A stretch of 17,811 nucleotides of DNA from Flavobacteriaceae bacterium (GCA_947461915.1 CANHNG010000006.1:1-17811); one strand, 5' to 3'. Positions 8,151-16,374 are shown, numbered from the stretch's first letter. Notes: generated from the letters alone by a model not told the origin. Made by a program: numbers and translations.

Positions 8151-8158
8151 TACTTTTG
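8151..8158 (+). promoter_or_regulatory. Putative -7 promoter element at the head of the polysaccharide gene run
   Basis: TACTTTTG matches TAnnTTTG exactly and lies 53 bp before the ATG at 8212, just after the GH3 gene stop. A TTG at 8120-8122 is 28 nt upstream, further than usual. No other good promoter is seen until the end of the window, so this may drive the genes that follow. Confidence 0.55.
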
Positions 8159-8211
8159 TCGTTAGAGCGTAAAATCTATATTAAGCAGGTTTTAATAAAT
8201 AAAAAACAAAA

Positions 8212-9222
8212 ATGAGCAACCAAGCAAGCAACAATGCAGAGGATCAAGAGATTGATTTAACACAAATCTTTAAAAAATTTGATGGTTTCCTCCAAGGAAT
8301 TAAAGCCTCTATTTTTAAATGCATCCAGTTTTTTTTTAAAAATAAAGTTGTAATTTCCTTCTTGATACTATTGGGATTTGGTACAGGAATTTATTTGGAT
8401 ACAACATTAAAAACCTATAGTAATGAAATAATTGTTTCGCCAAATATGGGCGGTACAGATTACCTCTATTCTAAAATAGATTTAATATCTTCAAAGTTAA
8501 ATGAGCAAGACACAGTTTTTTTCAAATCCATCGGAATAAATAATCCCGATTTGATAAAATCAATACAAATAGAACCCATTATTGATATATACGAATTTGT
8601 TAACAACTCCACCTCTGCCGCAAACGCTACAAATACCCAAAATTTCGAATTGGTAAAGTTATTGGCCGAAGAAGGAAGTTTAAAAGACGTCATTAAGGAC
8701 AAACTGACTAGTAAAAATTATCCACGTCACAAAATTACCATTATAACATCTAGTAAAACATCTGAAAAAGAAACAATAAAACCACTTTTAAAATATTTAA
8801 ACACAGATCTTTATTTGAATAAAATCCTTGCAGTTTCGATAGAAAACATCAAAATTAAGATGCATAAAAACCAGGAATTAATCAACCAAACCGATTCATT
8901 AATAAAAATATTAACCCTTAATGTTTCTAAAAATCAAAAAAACACCAATTTGGTTTATAACAATGAAAGCAATCAATTCAACCCTCTATTTGATTTAAAA
9001 AATAGTTTAATAAATGAGATTGGAAGTCAAAAAATAGCATTAATTAATAGTAATAGGGTTGTAAAGGACATTAGCACGGTGATTAACATAAGAAACACTA
9101 AAAGCATCAACGGAAAATTAAAATTTATTTTGCCTATGTTTTTAATTTTCGGATTTATTTTGGTTATAATAGTTACAAGATTTTATAAAAAACAAAAGAC
9201 TTTATTTGAATTAAACCAATAG
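8212..9222 (+). CDS. Wzz-like polysaccharide co-polymerase (chain-length determinant topology)
   Basis: A 336-residue protein with a hydrophilic N-terminus, a membrane helix at about 46-66 (VVISFLILLGFGTGIY) and a long predicted periplasmic part rich in helix and coiled-coil character. A second helix at about 305-325 (FILPMFLIFGFILVIIV) is followed by a short basic tail. Two terminal helices around a large periplasmic domain are the hallmark of Wzz-type co-polymerases, which set the length of O-antigen chains made by Wzy; the proline in the second helix also fits. I see no strong Wzz sequence motif, so the call rests on topology and on the neighbours rfbC, rfbD, wzx and wzy. It could also be a Bacteroidetes-specific envelope protein of the same shape. 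The ATG at 8212 follows the 8151 promoter element. Confidence 0.6.
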   Translation: MSNQASNNAEDQEIDLTQIFKKFDGFLQGIKASIFKCIQFFFKNKVVISFLILLGFGTGIYLDTTLKTYSNEIIVSPNMGGTDYLYSKIDLISSKLNEQDTVFFKSIGINNPDLIKSIQIEPIIDIYEFVNNSTSAANATNTQNFELVKLLAEEGSLKDVIKDKLTSKNYPRHKITIITSSKTSEKETIKPLLKYLNTDLYLNKILAVSIENIKIKMHKNQELINQTDSLIKILTLNVSKNQKNTNLVYNNESNQFNPLFDLKNSLINEIGSQKIALINSNRVVKDISTVINIRNTKSINGKLKFILPMFLIFGFILVIIVTRFYKKQKTLFELNQ

Positions 9223-9243
9223 AGATTATTTAAAATTATTGCA

Positions 9244-9795
9244 ATGAATTTCATTCCCACTAATGCACTAGGCTGTTACAGTATTGAACCCAAAATTATT
9301 TATGACGAGAGGGGTTATTTTATGGAAAGCTTCAATGAAAAAAGCTTTCAAGAAGGAGTGGGACAAAATGTTCGTTTTGTCCAAGACAACCAATCTTTTT
9401 CCACAAAAGGCGTGTTAAGAGGGCTTCATTACCAAACGGCAGAACATGCCCAGGCAAAACTTGTTCGAGTTTTAGACGGGGAGGTTTTGGATATTGCAGT
9501 CGATATTAGACCCAATTCGTTAACTTATGGCGAAATAGTTTCGGTATTTCTATCGGCAGAAAATAAAAGACAGTTATTTATTCCTAGGGGTTTTGCTCAT
9601 GGATTTGTGGTGTTAAGTGATACAGTAACTTTTTTTTATAAATGTGATAATTTTTATAATAAAGAGTCAGAAGGCGGAATCGTTTTTAACGATCCTGAAA
9701 TCAACATTGATTGGCATTTTCCGGAACAGGAGTTAATTGTTTCTGAAAAGGATTGGTTATTACCAACAATGAAAAACGCAAAGAAAGTATGGTAG
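9244..9795 (+). CDS. rfbC: dTDP-4-dehydrorhamnose 3,5-epimerase
   Basis: A 183-residue cupin enzyme (RmlC) for the third step of dTDP-L-rhamnose synthesis, converting dTDP-4-keto-6-deoxyglucose to dTDP-4-keto-L-rhamnose. The length is normal. Readable active-site positions are Arg59-Gly-Leu-His62 in GVLRGLHYQ, Lys72 in QAKLVRV, Asp83 in LDIAVDIRPNS, His119 in IPRGFAHGF and Tyr132 in TFFYKCDN, all in the places expected for RmlC. It begins 21 bp after the Wzz-like gene and overlaps the start of rfbD by 7 bp, so rfbC and rfbD are translationally coupled. Confidence 0.96.
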   Translation: MNFIPTNALGCYSIEPKIIYDERGYFMESFNEKSFQEGVGQNVRFVQDNQSFSTKGVLRGLHYQTAEHAQAKLVRVLDGEVLDIAVDIRPNSLTYGEIVSVFLSAENKRQLFIPRGFAHGFVVLSDTVTFFYKCDNFYNKESEGGIVFNDPEINIDWHFPEQELIVSEKDWLLPTMKNAKKVW

Positions 9796-10679
9796 TTTTA
9801 GTGACTGGAGCCAATGGTCAATTAGGGCAATCCATACAATTCATTGCGGGAAATTATCCTGATATCCAATTTATATTTTGCTCTTCATCCGATCTAGATA
9901 TTACTAATAAAGATAATTGCGAAAAAGTTTTTTCACAATCAAAACCTGACTTTTGCATTAATGCAGCTGCTTATACCGCTGTTGATAAAGCTGAAACAGA
10001 GACAGAAAAAGCACATTTCATCAATGTGATTGGCGCTAAAAACCTGGCTGAAGTCTGCAAATATTTTGGCACAACCTTGCTCCATATTTCGACCGATTTT
10101 GTTTTTGATGGCAATAAATCGATTCCTTATGCCGAGGAAGATGCTACAAACCCCCAGAGCGTTTATGGTCAAACTAAGTTAGACGGAGAAAAAGCGGTTC
10201 GAGAGATTCTCGACAAGTATTTTATCATAAGAACTTCCTGGGTGTATTCCCAGTTTGGAAATAACTTTATGAAAACCATTCTGCGTTTGGCAAAGGAAAG
10301 AACTTCGTTGGGTATTGTCAGTGATCAAATTGGTACTCCAACAAACGCTGTCGATTTAGCAGAAGCTATTTTGAAAATAGTTGAAAGTCAAAAGTCAAAA
10401 ACTAAAAAGGAGACGACAAACACCCAACACCCTTCACCCAACACCCAATTTGGGATTTATAATTTCAGCAATGATGGGGAATGTAGTTGGTATGATTTTG
10501 CCAAAAAAATACTTGAAATAAACAACGTAAACATCGATTTACAGTCTATACCGACGACCAGTTATCCAACACCTGCCCAAAGACCAAAATACAGTGTTTT
10601 GGATAAAAGCAAGATCAAAATCGTTTTTGGTATTGATATTAAAAGTTGGGACGAAAGTTTACGAACGCTAGTAATTTAA
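9789..10679 (+). CDS. rfbD: dTDP-4-dehydrorhamnose reductase with a repeat-derived insertion
   Basis: A 296-residue NAD(P)H-dependent short-chain reductase (RmlD) for the last step of dTDP-L-rhamnose synthesis. It shows the Rossmann motif VTGANGQLGQ (5-14), ISTDFVFDG (100-108), the catalytic YxxxK pair Tyr126/Lys130 in SVYGQTKLDGE, and the sugar-binding FSNDGECSWYDFAK. I chose the ATG at 9789 (MVVLVTGANG) rather than the upstream in-frame one at 9753, because it puts the Rossmann motif at the N-terminus as in relatives and makes a short overlap with rfbC. Residues about 200-220, just before GIYNFSNDG, form a Lys/Thr/Pro/Gln-rich stretch built from short direct repeats. Family members usually have only a short loop there. 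The catalytic residues are unaffected. Confidence 0.94.
   Translation: MVVLVTGANGQLGQSIQFIAGNYPDIQFIFCSSSDLDITNKDNCEKVFSQSKPDFCINAAAYTAVDKAETETEKAHFINVIGAKNLAEVCKYFGTTLLHISTDFVFDGNKSIPYAEEDATNPQSVYGQTKLDGEKAVREILDKYFIIRTSWVYSQFGNNFMKTILRLAKERTSLGIVSDQIGTPTNAVDLAEAILKIVESQKSKTKKETTNTQHPSPNTQFGIYNFSNDGECSWYDFAKKILEINNVNIDLQSIPTTSYPTPAQRPKYSVLDKSKIKIVFGIDIKSWDESLRTLVI
10384..10446 (+). repeat. Short direct repeats making the extra segment of rfbD
   Basis: Two tandem AAAGTCA heptamers (10384-10390 and 10391-10397) are followed, after an A-rich stretch, by two exact copies of CACCCAACACCC (10421-10432 and 10435-10446) two bases apart. All lie inside rfbD and encode the low-complexity residues about 199-219. 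The reading frame is kept. Confidence 0.85.
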
Positions 10680-10690
10680 ATTTAAAAATA

Positions 10691-11452
10691 ATGAAAAAAT
10701 TCCTTCTTATCTTTTGTTTTTGTTTTGCATTGTCTTCAAATTGCGGGTTTTCCCAAATTAAATCAGGCGAAAAATTAATATATGCTGCCTCTTATAATAT
10801 GAGTGGCTTGATGACGCAACTGGCTCAAGTAACCATGGAAACAGAAACCGTAAAAACAGCAAAATACACTTTTTTGCATTTAAGCTGTTCAGCAGCCACT
10901 TTTAGCAAATGGGATTCGTTTTTTAAAATCAGGGATTTATACGAATCCTATGTCAATCCGAAGACTTTAAATCCCAGTATATACAAAAGAAACATTTTTG
11001 AAGGAGGCTTTACCAAAATCGAAAAGTATATTTTTAAAAGTGATGGGAGGACAATTGCAAGCACATCTAAAAGAAAAAACAGTCCCGAAAATAATACTAC
11101 TTTTAATGTTACTAATGGCGCCCAAGACATTGTTTCGTTGATTTATAAACTCAGAACTGTTGATTTTCAGAATTATAAAAACGGACAAACTAAATCATTT
11201 CAGCTGGTTTTTGACGAAAAAGAAATTCCAGTGGTTATTAAATATATGGGAAAAGAAACCATTTCAGTAGGGAATTTAGGCAACAAAGAATGTTATAAAT
11301 TGTCTATTGGCGCCAGAACAAAGGTTCTAAAAGGGAAAGATCAAAACATCATTTGGATGACTGCCGATATTAAAAAAATACCCGCTTTAATCAAATTTAG
11401 CATCCCTGTTGGAACAGGACAACTCAAATTATCTAACGCATCTGGAATTTAA
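10691..11452 (+). CDS. Secreted DUF3108 domain protein
   Basis: A 253-residue protein with a clear signal peptide (MKKFLLIFCFCFALSSNCGF, cleavage probably near Ser21-Gln22), so it acts in the periplasm or at the outer membrane. The mature part starts IKSGEKLIYAASYNMSGL, the SGEKLxYxxxYN opening I associate with DUF3108. Its pattern of short beta-strand segments (FKIRDLYESYVNPKTLNP, then DIVSLIYKLRTVDF) also fits the family. The function of DUF3108 is not established; the fold may bind lipid or polysaccharide. The upstream in-frame ATG at 10646 lies inside rfbD and would bury the signal peptide, so I start at 10691, 11 bp after rfbD. The Cys near the end of the signal peptide does not form a proper lipobox (Asn precedes it). 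The family call is fairly sure; any role in envelope assembly is inferred from the neighbours. Confidence 0.8.
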   Translation: MKKFLLIFCFCFALSSNCGFSQIKSGEKLIYAASYNMSGLMTQLAQVTMETETVKTAKYTFLHLSCSAATFSKWDSFFKIRDLYESYVNPKTLNPSIYKRNIFEGGFTKIEKYIFKSDGRTIASTSKRKNSPENNTTFNVTNGAQDIVSLIYKLRTVDFQNYKNGQTKSFQLVFDEKEIPVVIKYMGKETISVGNLGNKECYKLSIGARTKVLKGKDQNIIWMTADIKKIPALIKFSIPVGTGQLKLSNASGI

Positions 11453-11459
11453 ATCTATT

Positions 11460-11774
11460 ATGAGACAATTATTTTTAGTTATAGCGAGCATCTTCACTGT
11501 TTTAGGGGTTGTATTTACCTTTTTGCCTTTGGGGACTTTGGCACTACTTCCTGTTGGAATAGCGCTGCTTTTCGGATTTTTAGCACTTAAAAAATCAGAT
11601 GTTAAGCAAGCGAAATGGGTTAAAGTGTTATTAGTAATATCTGTTATAGCTCTAGTTTTTGTGGTTGGAAAAGAACTTTTTACCAAAGACGAGGTGGAAG
11701 TGGACAGTCAATTTGAGGCTAAAAAGCTTGAGTCCAAGCAGGAGGCTCAAAAAGAATTGGAGGATTTAGAATAA
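11460..11774 (+). CDS. Small membrane protein of unknown function
   Basis: A 104-residue protein I do not recognise by family. It has hydrophobic segments at about 3-20 and 22-42, a third at about 52-72 (WVKVLLVISVIALVFVV), and a strongly charged tail (about 76-104, many Glu and Lys) likely to be helical or coiled coil. This suggests a three-helix inner-membrane protein. The in-frame ATG at 11409 lies inside the DUF3108 gene and adds a polar leader, so I prefer the ATG at 11460 (MRQLFLVIASIF), 8 bp after the previous stop. Its place between a DUF3108 protein and an OstA-like protein suggests an envelope role, by context only. Confidence 0.75.
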   Translation: MRQLFLVIASIFTVLGVVFTFLPLGTLALLPVGIALLFGFLALKKSDVKQAKWVKVLLVISVIALVFVVGKELFTKDEVEVDSQFEAKKLESKQEAQKELEDLE

Positions 11775-11814
11775 CTTCCCCACTCGTTTAAATAATCGTT
11801 TAATAAACAATCTC

Positions 11815-13950
11815 TTGAAAAATATTTTTCTCATAGGATGGCTTTTTTTTCATTATACTTTTGTTTTTGCCCAAAAACCGAGTAAAATAATAATTGAAAA
11901 TTCCGATTTTGTTGATATCAATGAAATCGAACTTCCTGATGCTACATTGCTTACCGGAAATGTAAGGGTGATCCATGATGGAATTGTTATGACTTGCAAT
12001 AAAGCGTACTATTTTAAAAGCGAAAACTACATTAAAGCTTTTGGAAATGTGGAAATGGTTCAAGGCGACACCTTGTATTTAAATAGTAAGTATGCCGAAT
12101 ATAACGGAAATGTTAAAAAAGCCTTTGCTACGGGTGATGTAGTAATGCAATCGCCAGAATCTAAAATGTCAACAGACACACTATCTTTTGATAGAAATTC
12201 ACAAGAAGCTTTTTTTAATAATTATGGCACCATTATTAATAAGAACAATACCTTAAAAAGCAAAGCAGGAAGGTATTATGTTAAAGAAAAGAAATACCAA
12301 TTTTTAACTTCCGTGGTATTAACCAATCCCGAATATACAATAAAATCAAATCATCTGGATTATTATACCACTCAAGGCGATTCTTATTTGCTGGGCCCAT
12401 CCACCATTACCGGAAAAGAAAACTTTATTTACACCGAAAACGGTTATTATAACAGTAAGAAGAATATTGGTAATTTTAAAAGTAAGTCTTACATAAAATA
12501 CAAAGATCGATTTATAGAAGGCGATAGTTTATATTACGACCGAAAAAAAGAATTTGCTTCGGGAACCCACAATGTTAAAATCACCGATTCCATCAACAAG
12601 GCAATAATTAAAGGACATTATGGGGAAGTATATAAAAACAAAGACTCGCTATTCATCACCAAACACGCCTCAGTTCGGTATTTGATAGAAAAAGATTCCA
12701 TGTTTATTCATGCCAAAAAAATTATTGTTACGGGTAAAATAGGCGAGCGAAAAATAACAGGATATAACAACGTACGTTTTTACAAAACCGACTTGAGCGG
12801 AAAATGTGATTCCATTCATTCGGATCAAAAAACAGCTCTTACAAAACTGATAGGGAAACCTATTCTTTGGAATATAGACAACCAAATGACTGGCGATATC
12901 ATGCACCTAATAGGCAACAGCAAAACCGAAAAGTTAGATTCTCTAAAGATATTGACCAACACATTTATTATTTCAAAAGACACTATTGGAGTGGGTTACA
13001 ACCAAATAAAAGGGCTTAATTTGTATGGGAAATTTGAAGGCAATAAACTCAAAGAAGCCGATGTGGTCAAAAATACCGAGGTAATTTATTTTATGCGAAA
13101 TGAAAAAAATGAACTCATCGGGATTAACAAAAATGTGAGTAGCCGCATCAAAATGATTATGGACGACAAAAGTAAAGTGGAGACCATTACATTTTATGAC
13201 AATGTTGACGGTGACATCTATCCTGAACTGGATTTACCTGAAAATGCCCGAAAATTGAGAGGTTTTATTTGGCGCGGTGACGAACGAATAAAAAGCAAAG
13301 AGGAAATCTATCCACCCGATGAGGTAGAATTAGATAAAAAAATAGTTGCCGAAAGCAATAAGAATTTTGAAAAGGAAAAAATAATCCAAGAAATAGAAAA
13401 AAACAGAATAGAAGATCGCTTGAATGGTGACGATTTTTATGAAGAGATTTTTCGAAAGTATATAAATAGAATAATTGTTGATAAAAACGGAGTATTAATG
13501 CTGGTTAGAAATAAAAAATTTATGTTTCCTGCCAATGAAAAGGCTATTGAAATATACAAAAAAAAGTATCCTAAATACATAAATTTTGATAAACTAAATT
13601 TCAAAATATGGGATTGGAAAACCATGATTAATGGAAAATACGATGGTGGCTTGTTTAAAGGCAACGAAGAATTAATAGAGATAGAAATACCCCAAAAAGA
13701 TTATTTAACTTACGAAGAAATTTTTAAACTATACAATAACCGATTTGTTATTGATAGAAAAGGTATGGAATTGTTAGTGAAAAACGGAAAATTTAAATTT
13801 CCGGCAGATGAAAATTCAAGTAATCGATTAAAAAAGAACTATCCCAAATATAAAAAAGCGGTTCAAATTAACCAAAATTTGTGGGATTGGGAAACCATGG
13901 TTAATGGTCTATATGATGGAGGTTTGTACAATGGAAATGAAAAGGAGTAA
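11815..13950 (+). CDS. OstA/LptA-like LPS transport protein with a duplicated C-terminal module
   Basis: A 711-residue exported protein. The signal peptide is KNIFLIGWLFFHYTFVFAQ, with cleavage after FAQ. The region from about 25 to 500 holds repeated short beta-strand units typical of the OstA/LptA beta-jellyroll family, for example LTGNVRVIHDGIVMTCNKAY, GDTLYLNSKYAEYNG and GDVVMQSPESKMSTDTLSFD. LptA-type proteins bridge the periplasm and carry LPS to the outer membrane; Bacteroidetes members are longer than proteobacterial LptA. A Lys/Glu-rich linker (about 480-540) leads to two copies of a 78-residue module (542-619 and 633-710), which I do not know from LptA proteins. No in-frame ATG exists at the front, so translation most likely starts at TTG 11815. 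The role is inferred from the fold pattern and from the nearby O-antigen genes. Confidence 0.82.
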   Translation: MKNIFLIGWLFFHYTFVFAQKPSKIIIENSDFVDINEIELPDATLLTGNVRVIHDGIVMTCNKAYYFKSENYIKAFGNVEMVQGDTLYLNSKYAEYNGNVKKAFATGDVVMQSPESKMSTDTLSFDRNSQEAFFNNYGTIINKNNTLKSKAGRYYVKEKKYQFLTSVVLTNPEYTIKSNHLDYYTTQGDSYLLGPSTITGKENFIYTENGYYNSKKNIGNFKSKSYIKYKDRFIEGDSLYYDRKKEFASGTHNVKITDSINKAIIKGHYGEVYKNKDSLFITKHASVRYLIEKDSMFIHAKKIIVTGKIGERKITGYNNVRFYKTDLSGKCDSIHSDQKTALTKLIGKPILWNIDNQMTGDIMHLIGNSKTEKLDSLKILTNTFIISKDTIGVGYNQIKGLNLYGKFEGNKLKEADVVKNTEVIYFMRNEKNELIGINKNVSSRIKMIMDDKSKVETITFYDNVDGDIYPELDLPENARKLRGFIWRGDERIKSKEEIYPPDEVELDKKIVAESNKNFEKEKIIQEIEKNRIEDRLNGDDFYEEIFRKYINRIIVDKNGVLMLVRNKKFMFPANEKAIEIYKKKYPKYINFDKLNFKIWDWKTMINGKYDGGLFKGNEELIEIEIPQKDYLTYEEIFKLYNNRFVIDRKGMELLVKNGKFKFPADENSSNRLKKNYPKYKKAVQINQNLWDWETMVNGLYDGGLYNGNEKE
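13438..13944 (+). repeat. Tandem duplication of a 78-residue module at the C-terminus of the OstA-like protein
   Basis: Residues 542-619 and 633-710 align without gaps over much of their length. Shared positions include YEEIF, NR, D..G...LV.N.KF.FPA.E, K..YPKY, WDW.TM.NG.YDGGL and GNE. The copies are clearly diverged at the nucleotide level, so the duplication is old rather than recent. Aromatic and glycine positions are the best conserved, which suggests a small folded domain. I do not recognise the domain family. Confidence 0.85.
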
Positions 13951-14002
13951 AAAAAATTAAAATAAAAAAATCCTTTAATATATAAACAAACTTAAAAAAC
14001 AA

Positions 14003-15268
14003 ATGATTAACAAACTCAAGGCTTTTGTTGATACAGATGATAAGAAAGGGTTAATGTCTAACTTCATTAATCTTTTTATTTTACAAGGATTAAATTTATT
14101 ACTGCCATTAGTAACGTTTTCGTATTTAGTAAGAGTGATAGGAGTCGAAAAATTTGGGTTAATATCTTTTTCACTTGCTTTAATCACCTATTTTCAAATT
14201 GTAACAGATTATGGTTTTAATTCTACAGCTACTCGAGATATATCAACAGCTTTAGATGACAAAGAAAAGCAGAAAGACATTTTTAATGAAGTAATGTCAA
14301 CAAAACTTTTTCTGTTAATTATAAGCTTTATTATTCTATTAATTGTTGTTTTTACATTTGAAATATTTAGAAAAGATATTTTTATTTATTTAACAACATT
14401 TGGAAGTGCACTTGGACAAGCATTATTTCCGGTTTGGTTTTTTCAAGGCGTTCAAAAGATGAAATACATAACAATTTTAAATGTAATAACTAAGTGCATT
14501 TTTACAATTGCTATTTTTATTTTTATTAAGGAACAGAAAGATTATTATTTAGTACCAATTTTCAGTTCATTAGGGTTTATAATTGCAGGAATGTTTTCGT
14601 TGTACTACATAAAAAGAGATTTTAATTTAAAATTTGAGTTGAAATCTTTCAAAGACATATTAAATCAATTAAATAAGGGAAAATTTATATTTCTTTCGGA
14701 ATTAAAAATATCACTATTTACAAACACTAATATTTTAATACTGGGTATTTTAGTAGGAAATCAAGCTGTGGGTTATTTTTCCTCTGCCGAAAAATTAGCT
14801 AGGGCTATTGGTGGCATACAAATTCCATTATCGAATGCAATATTTCCACATTTTTCAAAAGAAATGTTGATAAACAAAAAAAAGGCAATAAAAAACATAT
14901 TAAATATGACAACAATTGGATCTGTGTTTTTTATAATATTGATTTCTATATGTTTTATTTTTGCCACTAAAATAATACTTACAATTTATGGTTCTGAGAT
15001 GACATCAAGCATTTTGTTGTTTAGAATTCTTATAATAATTCCATTAGCTTCTTTTTTAGACACTATGTTTGGAAAGCAAATATTGATTAATCTAGGCAAG
15101 GATAATTTATATTTTAGAGTTATTTTGGCTGCAACAATATTTAATCTTTGCATTAATATACCAGTTACATATTTTTACCATGAAGTTGGTACAGCGCTGG
15201 CGTTAATGATGACACAAGTATTTATTGTAATAGGAATGTGGTATTTTGTTAGAAAGCAAATAAAATGA
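14003..15268 (+). CDS. Wzx-type polysaccharide repeat-unit flippase
   Basis: A 421-residue integral membrane protein of the polysaccharide biosynthesis (MATE/MOP-like) transporter group. It would flip undecaprenyl-linked repeat units across the inner membrane. About twelve hydrophobic segments can be counted. The N-terminal pattern NLFILQGLNLLLPLVTFSYL, RVIGVEKFGLISF and TDYGFNSTATRDIS is characteristic of O-antigen flippases. The ATG at 14003 follows a 52-bp gap without a visible promoter element. Its end overlaps the next gene by the ATGA arrangement, so the two are coupled. The DNA is far poorer in G+C than the housekeeping genes (one counted line is 13%). Confidence 0.88.
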   Translation: MINKLKAFVDTDDKKGLMSNFINLFILQGLNLLLPLVTFSYLVRVIGVEKFGLISFSLALITYFQIVTDYGFNSTATRDISTALDDKEKQKDIFNEVMSTKLFLLIISFIILLIVVFTFEIFRKDIFIYLTTFGSALGQALFPVWFFQGVQKMKYITILNVITKCIFTIAIFIFIKEQKDYYLVPIFSSLGFIIAGMFSLYYIKRDFNLKFELKSFKDILNQLNKGKFIFLSELKISLFTNTNILILGILVGNQAVGYFSSAEKLARAIGGIQIPLSNAIFPHFSKEMLINKKKAIKNILNMTTIGSVFFIILISICFIFATKIILTIYGSEMTSSILLFRILIIIPLASFLDTMFGKQILINLGKDNLYFRVILAATIFNLCINIPVTYFYHEVGTALALMMTQVFIVIGMWYFVRKQIK

Positions 15269-16374
15269 AATTTATGAATCCAAAAATTAGTGTAATTATT
15301 CCTGTTTATAACTCTGAATTATATATTTCAGAATGTATTGAATCATTAATAAATCAATCTCTAAAAGAATGTGAATTCATATTTGTAAATGATGGTTCTA
15401 TCGATAAAAGTTCTCAAATTATTGAAAAATATTTAAAACAAGATTCAAGAATTAAATTAATTAATCAAGAGAACAAAGGAATTAGTATTGCTAGAAATAC
15501 TGGATTGGATATTGCAACAGGAGAGTATATTGGGTTTATGGATAATGATGATTTCGTTAAACATGATATGTATGAAACTCTTTATAATCAGGCAATAAAA
15601 GAGGACTTAGACATTGTTATTTCAAAAACAATTCTTGGTCGGGATGGAAAGTATATTATTAAAGACACTATTTTCCCGATTGACAAAACCTATTCTCAAG
15701 ATTTTATTCAAAGCAAAGTAATAACTAGTTTACTAAAGTCAGATGATTTATTTGCTGTTTGGAATAAAATTTACAAAAAAAAGGTAATAGACGAAAACAA
15801 TATTTATTTTCCAAATGATAGAATAATTGAAGAGGATAATATGTTTAATCTTCAGGCATTTAATGTAGCTTCAAAAGTAAAATTTTTAGACTATAGCGGT
15901 TATTATTTTAGAGAAAATGTAATTAGTGAATCTAGAAGTTTTATAGAAAACGATTGTTTCGAAAAAGCGCTTGACAAATTTCATTTTGATTATATCAAAG
16001 AGTATAATTTAAAAGTGACTTATGAAGAGATGGAAAGACTCAAGGCTATTCGATTTATTCAAAATGTATTTTATTTTACTTTTGTTTGTACAACTTACAA
16101 GAGATATAAATTTAAAGAGAAAACAAATTATATTAGTAAAATGCTCTTTCATCCCGTTGTATATAAAAATGCAATTAAACACCATTCTGAAATATTAAAA
16201 AGCAAAGGAGTTTTTGAATCCATTTTATATAAAATCATAATTAGTAAATCAAAAAGAGTATTGTATTTATTAATCTGCATAATACAATTTGTGTATAATC
16301 CAAAAATGTCTGAGTTCATAAGATTTGTTAACAATCCAAAGAAAGCAAATATTAAATCCATTCAAAAGAGATGA
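15265..16374 (+). CDS. Family 2 glycosyltransferase (GT-A fold)
   Basis: A 369-residue cytoplasmic or membrane-associated enzyme that would add one sugar to the growing lipid-linked repeat unit. It opens KISVIIPVYNSELYISECIE, with the nucleotide-sugar site NDGS at 42-45, KGISIARNTGLDIATGEYIGF, the metal-binding DNDD at 93-96 (DxD type) and EEDN at 189-192, near where the catalytic base lies in GT2 enzymes. The sugar cannot be told. A hydrophobic stretch near 325-345 may touch the membrane. The ATG at 15265 overlaps the wzx stop (ATGA); a second ATG at 15274 would serve equally for the fold. Confidence 0.92.
   Translation: MKFMNPKISVIIPVYNSELYISECIESLINQSLKECEFIFVNDGSIDKSSQIIEKYLKQDSRIKLINQENKGISIARNTGLDIATGEYIGFMDNDDFVKHDMYETLYNQAIKEDLDIVISKTILGRDGKYIIKDTIFPIDKTYSQDFIQSKVITSLLKSDDLFAVWNKIYKKKVIDENNIYFPNDRIIEEDNMFNLQAFNVASKVKFLDYSGYYFRENVISESRSFIENDCFEKALDKFHFDYIKEYNLKVTYEEMERLKAIRFIQNVFYFTFVCTTYKRYKFKEKTNYISKMLFHPVVYKNAIKHHSEILKSKGVFESILYKIIISKSKRVLYLLICIIQFVYNPKMSEFIRFVNNPKKANIKSIQKR

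Noticed and set aside
9753..9788. Upstream in-frame ATG for rfbD adding 12 residues
   Set aside because: The Rossmann motif of RmlD normally begins within a few residues of the start; the ATG at 9789 gives that and only a 7-bp overlap with rfbC.
10646..10690. Upstream in-frame ATG for the DUF3108 gene
   Set aside because: It would put 15 polar residues before the signal peptide and overlap rfbD; the ATG at 10691 gives a proper signal peptide.
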